Below, one piece after another: positions 7,973-16,148 of a stretch of DNA of 22,292 nucleotides. Origin of the DNA: SLJN01 sp964505385 (GTDB taxonomy: Bacteria; Bacteroidota; Rhodothermia; Balneolales; Natronogracilivirgulaceae); the NCBI GenBank assembly GCA_964505385.1, contig CAZDIA010000039.1, forward strand, positions 1 to 22,292, read 5' to 3'. Position 1 is the stretch's first letter, and every line of letters begins with the position of its first letter. Position numbers and translations under genes: made by a program. Below the pieces are notes generated by a model, which made no database searches, was not told where the DNA came from, and saw only the letters and a program-made list of their open reading frames with translations.

Positions 7973-10900
7973 ATGTCCATTACTTCTATTGCTATTCGCC
8001 GTTCGGTCGCCACGACCATGTTTTTTTTGATCGTAATTATTCTCGGGTTTGTCGGATTCCGATATCTTCCGGTTGATCTTCTCCCGGAAATCGAAAATCC
8101 CGAAGTAAATGTAAGTGTTAGTTACGACAATGTCGGGCCCGAAGAGATGGAAAATATCATCACCGACCCTCTCGAAAATGTGCTCTCGGGTATTCCGCAT
8201 TTGGAGGAGATGAGTTCTTCCTCAAGCGAAGGCAGCAGCAGTATCTCTTTGGAATTTGCACAAGGAACCAACATTGACGCTGCTACCAACAACGTGCGCG
8301 ATGCTTTGGACCGAATCCGCGACGACCTTCCTCCTGATGCCGATCAACCCCGCATCCGGCAGTTCAATCCTGATGATTTCCCCATTGTAATCGTTGGTGT
8401 GCGTTCCAACAGGGACCCGGCCGAACTTACCCGTATCCTGAATGATGAAATTTCCATGCATTTTGAACAAATTTCAGGAGTAGGTTCTATTGACGTATGG
8501 GGTGGCATTGAACGTGAAGTTCAGGTTGAATTAAAGCGCGAACGACTACTTTCCTCCGAGCTAACAACCAACGATGTCATAACCGCGCTTAACCGCGATA
8601 ATGTTACCCTGCCAGGTGGTACTATTAAAGATGGGTATAGCGATTTTTATGTCCGCACGGATGCTGAATATAGAAACCTGGACGAAATCCGCCGAACGGT
8701 AGTAACCTCAGTAGACAATCAGCCTATCCGGATAGAAGATGTGGCCAACGTGCGCCATGGATACGAGGATATTTCCCGATATGTAGAAATTGATGAGACC
8801 CCTACACTGCGACTCGCCATTCAAAAACAAAGTGGTGCAAATACGGTCGAAGTGGCTGATCAGATCAATCGGGAAATTGATCGCCTCAATAGTCTCCGCG
8901 GGGATATGGAACTGATTGCCATGACCGACCAAAGCGAGTTTATTCAGGAATCGATCGATACACTGCGTAACTCTGCCATATGGGGAGGTATCCTTGCCAT
9001 AATCGTGCTCTTCGGCTTTCTGCGCAATGGTTCCACTACGTTTATCATCGCAACGGCCATCCCGATATCACTGGTAGCCACATTCGGATTGCTTTACTTC
9101 GGAGGACTCACGCTTAACCAAATGACCTTCGGCGGACTGGCGCTTGGAATTGGTTTGATTGTCGATAATGCCATAGTGGTGCTGGAAAATATTGTCCGGA
9201 AACGCCAGAATGGCGAGGAGCGAAAACACAGCGCGGATGTCGGCACAAAGGAAGTTTCCGGTGCCATTATTGCCGCTACCTTGACGACCTCAGTTATCTT
9301 TTTGCCCGTAGTGTTCATGCAGACCACAACTGGCACTCTGTTTCAGGAGTTGGGTCTTGTGGTTGTATTTGCCCTGTTATGCTCCTTGCTTGTGGCCCTT
9401 ACGCTGGTTCCGATGCTGGCAAGCCGGTATTTGACCATCAAGCCGCATGATCCTGAAACCGATAAACAATCCAAAACCCACCGGTTTTTTGAGCAACTGG
9501 AAACGCGCTATATCTCTTTGCTGCGACGCGCCATACATTATAAATGGACAGTGGCGGGTACGGCTTTGTTTCTGGTGATCGGCTCTTTCTATATGGCCAG
9601 CTATATACCTTTTGAATTAGCTCCGGATGTTGAACCGGATGAGGTCAGGGTAAGCATGAGCATGGAAGATGGCACTAACATTGCTGTGATTAATCACTAT
9701 TTTGATGATCTTGACCGGATTGTTAAGGAAACAGTCGATCCATCGGTGCTCGAATATTATACTCGTGATTTAGGTGGATGGGGCGGCGACGGCCGAATCG
9801 ACATGGTTCTGGCCGATCCTGAAGAAAGGGATCAAAGTGCTTCTGAAATTGCATCACAATTGCGTGACCGGGTCAATAATGCCATCCCCGGGGCTAATAT
9901 ACGTGTTCAAACGCGTGGCGGACTGTGGATTATGCGGCGCGTTTTCCGGTCCGGCGGCGGTGATGATGATGCCGAAGTGGATATGCAATTACGGGGCTAC
10001 GATTTGGCTACTATCGAAGGCCTGGCACGTAACATCCGCAATCGGGTTGAACCTATAGAAGGCGTAACGGAGGTCGAAGTTCAGGAATCCGAAGGCAGAC
10101 CTCAACAAGATATCCGAATTGACCGCGACAAACTCGCCGAACTCGGTGTTGGAATTAATGATGTTGCCAGTATCATTCAAACCAACATTGGCGGCAGCCG
10201 GGCCGGTGTGTTTCGGGTTGATGGGGAAGAACGGCCTATCATGGTAAGGCTTCAACCTGATGACCGGGTAAGCACTGATGATATCGGCAACATCAGCATT
10301 CGAGGTGAAAGCGGGGATGTGGTACCGGTATCCTCAGTGATTGATCAGCAGCGTTCGCGCGCACCTACATCAATTAGCCGGGTTGATGGTCAGCGCGTCC
10401 AATATATCACCGCCAACCTGGAAGAAGATGTAACTCTTGGTGAGGCGGTATCGGATATGGAAGAGGTGATTGCCGGCATGGATCTGCCGGAAGGCTATTC
10501 GGTATATTTTGGCGGCGAATATGAAGAAATTCAACGGGCTCAGCAGGATTTCATGCTTGCCATCATCCTCGCCCTTGTGCTGGTATATATGGTTATGGCA
10601 GGGCAGTTTGAGCGCTATCTGGATCCACTCATTGTGATGTTTGCAGTGCCTGTGGCCATCATCGGTGTTGTGCCTACCCTGCTGTTAACAGGCACTACCT
10701 TTAACATGCAAAGCCTGATGGGTGTGCTTATGCTTCTGGGAATTGTAGTTAATAATGCAATTGTACTGGTAGACTATATCAATTTACAACGTCGAAGCGA
10801 CAAGCAGTTTACATTGCTGGAAGCAGTGGTTGAAGCCGCCCGCCTGAGGCTGCGCCCGATCCTTATGACTACCATGACCACCATTCTGGCCATGCTGCCC

Positions 10901-11119
10901 TTAGCTATAGGAATTGGAACCGGAGCAGAGATTCAGGCCGCACTGGCGCGAGTGGTAATCGGAGGTCTGCTGGCTTCTACATTAATCACCCTGTTTCTTA
11001 TTCCGATTGTCTATCTCGGAACCACCAGACTCGCTGAACGCCTTAAAGCTTATTTTGCGCTTCAATGGCAGCTGCTCCGCAAAAGAGCCGCCAACACTGC
11101 AGAAGCAGAATCCGGTTAA
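7973..11119 (+). CDS. RND efflux transporter, inner-membrane permease
   Basis: A 1048-residue pump of the AcrB/MexB/SwrC superfamily, of full normal length. A first transmembrane helix (about residues 10-30) is followed by a large periplasmic porter domain, a helix bundle (about 335-540), a second periplasmic domain and a final bundle (about 860-1030), the usual two-fold layout. In helix 4 the motif is GLIVDNAIVVLEN with D398 but N399 where AcrB has its second aspartate. In helix 10 the motif is GIVVNNAIVLVD, with N927 where AcrB has a lysine. That pattern fits the SwrC-like branch rather than classical AcrB. It acts with the adaptor encoded just upstream, and a hairpin terminator follows. 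The substrate cannot be read from sequence. Confidence 0.93.
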   Translation: MSITSIAIRRSVATTMFFLIVIILGFVGFRYLPVDLLPEIENPEVNVSVSYDNVGPEEMENIITDPLENVLSGIPHLEEMSSSSSEGSSSISLEFAQGTNIDAATNNVRDALDRIRDDLPPDADQPRIRQFNPDDFPIVIVGVRSNRDPAELTRILNDEISMHFEQISGVGSIDVWGGIEREVQVELKRERLLSSELTTNDVITALNRDNVTLPGGTIKDGYSDFYVRTDAEYRNLDEIRRTVVTSVDNQPIRIEDVANVRHGYEDISRYVEIDETPTLRLAIQKQSGANTVEVADQINREIDRLNSLRGDMELIAMTDQSEFIQESIDTLRNSAIWGGILAIIVLFGFLRNGSTTFIIATAIPISLVATFGLLYFGGLTLNQMTFGGLALGIGLIVDNAIVVLENIVRKRQNGEERKHSADVGTKEVSGAIIAATLTTSVIFLPVVFMQTTTGTLFQELGLVVVFALLCSLLVALTLVPMLASRYLTIKPHDPETDKQSKTHRFFEQLETRYISLLRRAIHYKWTVAGTALFLVIGSFYMASYIPFELAPDVEPDEVRVSMSMEDGTNIAVINHYFDDLDRIVKETVDPSVLEYYTRDLGGWGGDGRIDMVLADPEERDQSASEIASQLRDRVNNAIPGANIRVQTRGGLWIMRRVFRSGGGDDDAEVDMQLRGYDLATIEGLARNIRNRVEPIEGVTEVEVQESEGRPQQDIRIDRDKLAELGVGINDVASIIQTNIGGSRAGVFRVDGEERPIMVRLQPDDRVSTDDIGNISIRGESGDVVPVSSVIDQQRSRAPTSISRVDGQRVQYITANLEEDVTLGEAVSDMEEVIAGMDLPEGYSVYFGGEYEEIQRAQQDFMLAIILALVLVYMVMAGQFERYLDPLIVMFAVPVAIIGVVPTLLLTGTTFNMQSLMGVLMLLGIVVNNAIVLVDYINLQRRSDKQFTLLEAVVEAARLRLRPILMTTMTTILAMLPLAIGIGTGAEIQAALARVVIGGLLASTLITLFLIPIVYLGTTRLAERLKAYFALQWQLLRKRAANTAEAESG

Positions 11120-11185
11120 TTTTGCATAGTCAGGACTTTCCCAATGCATACAACCCAATTCCAAGCTTAGCTTGAGGTAATCAAT

Positions 11186-11226
11186 CCCTGAAAATCATAA
11201 GCATTGTTTACGGTTTTCAGGGTTTT
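11186..11226 (+). terminator. Rho-independent terminator of the efflux operon
   Basis: CCCTGAAAA (11186-11194) pairs perfectly with TTTTCAGGG (11214-11222), and the stem is followed by TTTTAT. It lies 66 bases past the pump stop codon and just before the stop of the convergent DoxX-like gene. The 19-base loop is long for a classical terminator. Confidence 0.75.
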
Positions 11227-11234
11227 ATCTAAAG

Positions 11235-11720
11235 TCAGGTATCGTCGGTAGGCTGTAGCCGTCCGCCGCGCACAGTAGCGCCAATAACCAGTGCCGCTGA
11301 AATGACGATCAGGTTTTTCAGAATGTACTGCCCTTCCATCGTCAGATTAAACGGGAACGCGTCGAATACCAGCTCGGGCATCAGCACCACCGGTGAAAAT
11401 GTGCCGATCATTTGGATATAGAGCATTAAAATGGTAAACCTCATGAATCGCGGCAGCAGCATGCCCGCGCCTATCAGGCACTCCCATACCGCCAGTATCG
11501 GCAGGCCGGTCTGAGCGGAAATAAGTCCGAAGGTCAGTATTTCGATAGAACTCCCGGCCAGTTCCTCTGCCGGACTCGCTCCCGGAAACAGTTTCAATGC
11601 TCCAAACCACAAAAATATGATGGCGATACTCAGCCGCAGAAGAAAAATTCCATTTCGCGCCATCCAATGAGTGATAGCTGCATCTATGTGTTCGTAACGG
11701 TAAAATAATTTCTGAAACAT
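11235..11720 (-). CDS. DoxX/YkgB-like integral membrane protein
   Basis: A 161-residue protein with four likely membrane helices: around residues 24-45 (FLLRLSIAIIFLWFGALKLF), 63-85, 90-110 and 132-150. The first helix ending in FGALKLFPG and the second-helix WECLIGAGMLLP stretch fit the DoxX/DUF417 (YkgB) group. These are small inner-membrane proteins of mostly unknown role, sometimes linked to quinone or oxidative-stress biology. The ATG at 11720 is the clear start. The gene converges on the efflux operon and is divergent from the SDR gene, with 182 bases between the two starts. A fully overlapping reading frame on the same strand is a shadow. Confidence 0.8.
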   Translation of the reverse strand: MFQKLFYRYEHIDAAITHWMARNGIFLLRLSIAIIFLWFGALKLFPGASPAEELAGSSIEILTFGLISAQTGLPILAVWECLIGAGMLLPRFMRFTILMLYIQMIGTFSPVVLMPELVFDAFPFNLTMEGQYILKNLIVISAALVIGATVRGGRLQPTDDT

Positions 11721-11902
11721 GTATTGATACGATTTGGGAAATAAATTTACAGATTATCGAAATGATGGTCAGAATAAGACAACCAGCTACACTTTCCGGA
11801 AATTCCCACACCTGACCTGCGCAGAAAAGCTACGAACGAAAACAATTTCGCCAGAGTTCTGAAAATCAACTATATTTCCATTTCTACCACAACCAGATCA
11901 CC

Positions 11903-13357
11903 ATGAAAATCCTGCTAACCGGCGTTACCGGCTACATCAGCAAACGGTTGTTACCCGTCCTCGTGGAAAACGGGCATCACGTAGTTTGCTGCGTCCGGGA
12001 TCGCAACCGCTTGTCGCTGGAATCATCAATAGCCGATCGGGTAGAAGTGGTGGAAGCCGACTTTCTGGAGCCTGACTCGATGTCATCCATCCCGAAAGAC
12101 ATCAACGCGGCTTATTACATGATCCACTCAATGTCATCAAGCTCCGGAGATTTTGCTTCCATGGAAGCCGATGCCGCCCGTAATTTCCGTGATTACATGA
12201 ACCGCAGCAATGTAGAGCATGTCATCTATCTGAGCGGCATCATCAATGATCAAAGTTTGTCCAAACACCTCTCTTCCCGCAAGCAAGTTGAGGATATTCT
12301 TGATTCGGGAGATTACGCGCTCACCACCCTGCGGGCGGGCATCATCATCGGCTCGGGGAGCGCTTCATTTGAAATTATCCGTGATCTGGTTGAAAAACTG
12401 CCGGTAATGATCGCGCCGAAGTGGCTGAAAACCCGCTCTCAGCCTATCGCCATTCGGGATGTTATCCGGTTTCTGGAAAAATCACTTTGCAACCCCGATA
12501 CCTACAACCAAAATTTTGATATTGGCGGACCGGATGTATTGACCTACAAACAAATGCTGCTACAGTATGCTGAAGTTAGGGATCTGCGCCGTCTGATCAT
12601 CTCGGTGCCGGTATTAACTCCCAAGCTCTCATCGTATTGGCTTTATTTTGTGACGTCCACCTCCTTTCCGCTGGCGATCAAACTGGTGGATAGCATGAAG
12701 GTGGATGTAACCTGCCGCGACAACCGGCTGGCTGATATACTTGGCATCAAACCGATCACTTATCGCGAGGCGGTATCACTTGCTTTTGAGCGTATTGAAC
12801 AAAATGCCATTGTTTCGAGCTGGATAGATTCTCTGATCAGCGGCCGAGTTTCAAGCGATATGCAACAATATATCAAGGTGCCGGTGAATGGGTGTTTTAA
12901 AGATTATAAGGAACGTGAGATTGATGATCGTGAGCAGGTGCTCAGACGAATCTGGTCAATTGGCGGCGAAACCGGCTGGTATTACGGTGACCGGCTATGG
13001 CGCTTGCGGGGATTTATCGATAAACTTTTCGGTGGCGTAGGTCTTCGCCGGGGCAGAACTTCTGTGGATGACATACACACCGGCGACACCCTGGATTTCT
13101 GGAGGGTATTACTGGCCGACCGCAATGAAGGGCGCCTGCTGCTTTTCGCTGAAATGAAACTGCCGGGCGAAGCGTGGCTTGAGTTTCGCCTGGAAAACGG
13201 AAGGCTGATTCAGGAAGCTACATTTCGCCCTAAAGGATTGTGGGGCAGAGTATACTGGTATCTTGTCCTCCCGTTTCACTATTTCATTTTTAACGGGATG
13301 ATCGACCGCATTACGGCTCCCCAGAAGCAAACCGGTTATGCCTCCGCCCAAAAATGA
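11903..13357 (+). CDS. NAD(P)-binding SDR protein with C-terminal DUF2867 domain
   Basis: A 484-residue two-domain protein. The N-terminal ~300 residues are an atypical/extended SDR Rossmann domain. It opens KILLTGVTGYISKRL with the dinucleotide loop at residues 7-13 (GVTGYIS in place of the more usual GATGYIG), then shows VEADFLE, AYYMIHSM and a TTLRAGIIIGSGS segment. The C-terminal part (about 325-475) matches DUF2867: YYGDRLWRLRGFID, GDTLDFWRVL, FAEMKLPGEAWLEF and a final hydrophobic stretch, FHYFIFNGMIDRI. The fusion is common in Bacteroidota and actinobacteria and is annotated as an SDR family oxidoreductase. The reaction is unknown; a membrane-associated NAD(P)H-dependent role is only a guess. 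It appears monocistronic, and repeats follow. Confidence 0.85.
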   Translation: MKILLTGVTGYISKRLLPVLVENGHHVVCCVRDRNRLSLESSIADRVEVVEADFLEPDSMSSIPKDINAAYYMIHSMSSSSGDFASMEADAARNFRDYMNRSNVEHVIYLSGIINDQSLSKHLSSRKQVEDILDSGDYALTTLRAGIIIGSGSASFEIIRDLVEKLPVMIAPKWLKTRSQPIAIRDVIRFLEKSLCNPDTYNQNFDIGGPDVLTYKQMLLQYAEVRDLRRLIISVPVLTPKLSSYWLYFVTSTSFPLAIKLVDSMKVDVTCRDNRLADILGIKPITYREAVSLAFERIEQNAIVSSWIDSLISGRVSSDMQQYIKVPVNGCFKDYKEREIDDREQVLRRIWSIGGETGWYYGDRLWRLRGFIDKLFGGVGLRRGRTSVDDIHTGDTLDFWRVLLADRNEGRLLLFAEMKLPGEAWLEFRLENGRLIQEATFRPKGLWGRVYWYLVLPFHYFIFNGMIDRITAPQKQTGYASAQK

Positions 13358-14182
13358 CGGGAGGGGTTGGGCGCGGTTGCGGGGCAAGTGACTATTAAAG
13401 ATATAATTTGGGTATCACTTGTCACCCAAAGGTCCTACTCCCACCTAAGGTGACACTGTTGATCGGTGTCAAATAAGGCAAAATCACAGCCCCACTTGTC
13501 ATCCCGACCGGAATCGCGCCCGGATTTCAGTCACGTGCTTTGAGTAACTTCGCGATGGAGCGGAGGGATCTGTGTAGCAAGTTACTCGCCAAAACCTCAA
13601 TCAGTATTTTGACATAATCTTTACTATTGTAGCCCCCTCCACTTCGCAGCGTGATAATTTATTGCTTAAGGCAGGGTTACAGCCCGCAGCTCCGGTGTCA
13701 GTGACAGATGAGGTTGGGATCTTAGCCCCTTTTTGTCATGCCGAATGTGTTCGGCACAGGCTCCCGACTGGATCGAGGGGTCTGTGATGGCACAATTTGT
13801 GCCATACTAATGATCGAGGTTATGGCGAGTAACTTGCTACACAGATCCCTCCACTCCATCGCAGCAGTATTAGAAGCCAAGTATTGAAATCCAAGCGCGA
13901 TTCCGGTCGGGATGACAGGTTATTGTTAAATTTAGGCTTATACCTTGCCTGCGAAAAGCGGTATTAGAAACCTGGCATGACAGTATATGGAGGGAGATTC
14001 CTCCCATGAGTCTGGGGCAAAATCCGGTGCAATGGATAATTTGGAAATTGAATTTGAATCATTGCCTATGGTTGATGGTCGGAATGACAGCCCTTATTTA
14101 TGGTTGGTACCTTGCTCCCTCGGTGCCTTGATGCCTTGGTGCCTCGGTGCCTTGATGCCTTAATCCCTTGAAACCTCAATGC
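13358..14182. other. 825-bp gene-free, repeat-rich interval
   Basis: No gene is supported here. Besides the large inverted repeat and the minisatellite listed separately, there is a short hairpin just after the SDR gene: CAAGTGA (13385-13391) with TCACTTG (13415-13421). There is also a small stem-loop with GGAGG and CCTCC arms near 13990-14006. The fragment GGTCGGAATGACAG near 14072 resembles the end of the inverted repeat and may be a decayed piece of it. Confidence 0.6.
13497..13917. repeat. Large inverted repeat, ~94-bp arms, 421 bp overall
   Basis: The left arm (13497-13590) begins TGTCATCCCGACCGGAATCG and ends GCAAGTTACTCGCC. The right arm (13824-13917) is its near-perfect reverse complement, running GGCGAGTAACTTGC to GGTCGGGATGACA. 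Both arms are 94 bases, with weaker pairing continuing inward for ~17 bases. The centre (~233 bases) is non-coding and contains ATGCCGAATGTGTTCGGCA, itself a small hairpin. No transposase and no clear target duplication are visible. It may be a MITE-like or REP-like intergenic element, or two opposed copies of a dispersed repeat. Confidence 0.85.
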
Positions 14183-14185
14183 CTA
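14107..14185. repeat. Degenerate ~10-bp minisatellite at the thiE 3' end
   Basis: Seven to eight imperfect copies of a word like GGTGCCTTGAT follow each other, with variants CGGTGCC, GATGCCTT and AATCCCTT. They run right into the thiE stop codon. The CTTAATCCC variants resemble words inside the 180-bp array at 4922-6344. No function is apparent. Confidence 0.7.
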
Positions 14186-14839
14186 AACCTCCCCCCGGTC
14201 AGCGCACATTATTTTCGCTTCATCAATAATCCGGCGTAGTTGCCGTGCTTCATTTCCGGGATCTTCAGCCGCGCAGATAGCCGATACCACCGCTACACCA
14301 TCGGCTCCATGCCGAATGACCTCCCCTGCGTTGGTTTTATTAAGGCTGCCGATACCCACAATCTTGTGCTTACAACCTTCAGCAACACGTTGTATCCCAT
14401 CAAGTCCCCACTCATTGATGGTGTCGGTTTTGGTTGTGGTATTAAACACCGGACTCACCCCTGCATAGTCGATATCATGGCGGTTGGCGTATTCGATGTC
14501 TTCGTCTTTTTCGACCGAAAGCCCGATGATGCAGTCCGGTCCGAGGAATTTTCTCGCAAGGTCGGGCGGCATATCATTCATGCCGAGGTGCACTCCATCA
14601 GCCCCTGCCGCCAGGGCTACATCCACCCGGTCATTAATAAGAAGCGGCACCTTCATCGGCTCAAGCACTGATTTCAGCTCAACTGCCAGGTGCATAAACT
14701 CACGGAAAGTAACATCCTTCTCGCGCAGCTGAACTGCCGTGACGCCACCTTCCACAGCTTGGCTGACCACCTCCGCCATCTTCCGTTTCATCATTGAGCG
14801 GTCGGTTACCAGGTAAAGACTCAAATCGATATCAGGCAT
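14183..14839 (-). CDS. thiE: Thiamine-phosphate synthase
   Basis: A 218-residue TIM-barrel enzyme that joins hydroxymethylpyrimidine diphosphate with thiazole phosphate to make thiamine phosphate in the cytoplasm. Diagnostic segments are LYLVTDRS near the start, AVQLREKD (pyrimidine-site region), LLINDRVDVALAAGADGVHLG, YAGVSPVFNTTTK (phosphate/pyrophosphate site) and the C-terminal VGIGSL and GADGVAVVSAI loops that hold the thiazole phosphate. I chose the ATG at 14839, which gives the standard length and overlaps the thiM stop by eight bases (ATGCCTGA). A longer frame to 14974 would run deep into thiM. With thiM it forms a salvage pair; neither thiD nor the de novo genes thiC and thiG are in the window. 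Confidence 0.93.
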   Translation of the reverse strand: MPDIDLSLYLVTDRSMMKRKMAEVVSQAVEGGVTAVQLREKDVTFREFMHLAVELKSVLEPMKVPLLINDRVDVALAAGADGVHLGMNDMPPDLARKFLGPDCIIGLSVEKDEDIEYANRHDIDYAGVSPVFNTTTKTDTINEWGLDGIQRVAEGCKHKIVGIGSLNKTNAGEVIRHGADGVAVVSAICAAEDPGNEARQLRRIIDEAKIMCADRGEV

Positions 14840-15641
14840 AGCCGGTCTTATGTTTGCAGAGTTTGCTGATAACCTCTTCATCCATTTGGTAAAGACAATC
14901 CAGGAAATGTAGCTGCAGCGTACCGGGGCCGGATGATTTCTCTCTCGCCATCTGCCCGGCAATACCCATAACAATCATTGCTGAAACAGCCGCTTCAGCC
15001 GGATCGGGATTCACACCAGCAAATGCACCAATTAAAGCGGATGCGGTACATCCCATGCCGGTGACCCGCGCCATCAGAGCCGTGCCATTGCTTACCGATT
15101 CAACTCTATCCCCGGCTACAATATAATCAACCTGTCCGCTGATTACGGTGACGCAGTTATAGTTTTCCGACAGGTGCCTTCCGGCATCAACTGCTGATTC
15201 ACTTTCCCGGGTTGTATCCACTCCTTTGGATTTCGCCTCAACGGAATAAAGCGCCTGAATCTCAGAAGCGTTGCCGCGAATGATATCCGGTGGCACCGAG
15301 GAGATCAGTTCTTTTGCAGCCTGGTTTCGATAATAAGTGGCTCCCGCACCCACCGGATCAAACACGACAGGGATACCCTTATCGCGGGCGGAATTCATCG
15401 CAATGTGCATCGCCTCCACCCATGAAGGACTCAGTGTACCGATATTTATAACAAGTGCGGATGCAATAGCAGCCATATCCTCCGCCTCTTCTACCGCATG
15501 TGCCATCACCGGAGAGGCACCTGCCGCGAGCAATGCATTAGCCGTGGGATTCATCACCACATAATTGGTAATATTATGAACGAGCGGGGATTTCTGTCTG
15601 ACAAGACTAAGGTTGGAAAATACTTTTTCTTCAGTTTTCAC
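14832..15641 (-). CDS. thiM: Hydroxyethylthiazole kinase
   Basis: A 269-residue ribokinase-like kinase that phosphorylates hydroxyethylthiazole, the salvage step that feeds ThiE. Conserved blocks are PLVHNITNYVVMNPTANALLAAGASPVMAHA (thiazole site), VFDPVGAGATYYR, IRGNASEI, and VTGMGCTASALIGAF with the catalytic cysteine. No ATG exists near the expected N-terminus. I chose GTG at 15641 because it gives the usual family length and places LSLVRQKSPLVHN close to the start; a TTG at 15704 would add 21 A/T-rich-coded residues not typical of ThiM. No strong ribosome site or TPP riboswitch is seen upstream. The first gene of the thiM-thiE pair. Confidence 0.9.
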   Translation of the reverse strand: MKTEEKVFSNLSLVRQKSPLVHNITNYVVMNPTANALLAAGASPVMAHAVEEAEDMAAIASALVINIGTLSPSWVEAMHIAMNSARDKGIPVVFDPVGAGATYYRNQAAKELISSVPPDIIRGNASEIQALYSVEAKSKGVDTTRESESAVDAGRHLSENYNCVTVISGQVDYIVAGDRVESVSNGTALMARVTGMGCTASALIGAFAGVNPDPAEAAVSAMIVMGIAGQMAREKSSGPGTLQLHFLDCLYQMDEEVISKLCKHKTGYA

Positions 15642-15933
15642 AAATAGTACTATTAAGTTATTGTTAAATAATAATTTTTCGCTTATTAACCAATCAGTTT
15701 TCAATATGTAGTAATGTTGAAAATAGATGGATGAAACATAAACTTCAAAAATATTGGTTTACGTAGCATTAATATTTATCAAACCGGCACCAGGGAACTT
15801 ATTCCGGAAAAAAATGAATTTAAACTATATATTTGCTTCTTATACTATTGATATTAATTTAATTAGTTTTAGATTTACAATGTATATCGTGTATTACAAG
15901 TGTTAGGGGTAATCAGTTAATAGGAGTATCAAA
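15642..15933. promoter_or_regulatory. A+T-rich divergent promoter region, thiM / small zinc-ribbon gene
   Basis: This spacer between divergent genes should hold promoters in both directions. I see many TA-rich words but no -35/-10 pair I can defend. I searched by eye for the CTGAGA and ACCTGAT boxes of a TPP riboswitch on the thiM strand and did not find them. Confidence 0.35.
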
Positions 15934-16110
15934 ATGACAGATGTTAAGTGTCCGGTATGCGGAGAAGAAATGACGCGAATACACCGAACCATACTGCAAA
16001 GGCTGTTGAGTTTAATTGTGCCGGTAATTCGCCTTAAATGTTGTGAACAAACAAAACTTGTGCGGGTTAGCCGAAAATTTGCCTCCCGTCCAAAAGAATT
16101 GAAGGGATAA
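15934..16110 (+). CDS. Small zinc-ribbon-like protein, 58 residues
   Basis: ATG at 15934 follows a good ribosome site, AGGAG at 15922-15926, with seven bases between. The product begins MTDVKCPVCGEEM, a CxxCG knuckle at residues 6-10, then a basic RIHRTILQRLLSLIVPV stretch, then LKCCEQT, and ends basic (SRKFASRPKELKG). The two cysteine pairs suggest a zinc ribbon, although the second pair is CC rather than CxxC. Small bacterial proteins with a CPxCG knuckle, an R-rich helix and a LLSLIVP-like core occur in this phylum-level group, mostly uncharacterised. The ribosome site, stop placement and motif support a real gene despite its length. The role is unknown; nucleic-acid or protein binding is possible. 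Confidence 0.68.
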   Translation: MTDVKCPVCGEEMTRIHRTILQRLLSLIVPVIRLKCCEQTKLVRVSRKFASRPKELKG

Positions 16111-16148
16111 CTGAGCCCTTCTGCTATATTTGTGAAAGTTTGTGAATA

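Noticed and set aside
7655..8200. 181-residue minus-strand frame across the adaptor/pump junction
   Set aside because: It overlaps two strongly supported efflux genes and shows no recognisable motif.
11347..11811. 154-residue minus-strand frame overlapping the DoxX-like gene
   Set aside because: Same strand, different frame, with no membrane pattern or family motif; the DoxX-like reading has four clean helices.
14840..14974. Longer thiE start at 14974
   Set aside because: It would add 45 residues encoded inside thiM that do not fit the ThiE family; the ATG at 14839 gives normal length and an 8-base overlap.
15642..15933. TPP riboswitch ahead of thiM
   Set aside because: The conserved boxes of the TPP aptamer are not visible on the thiM strand.
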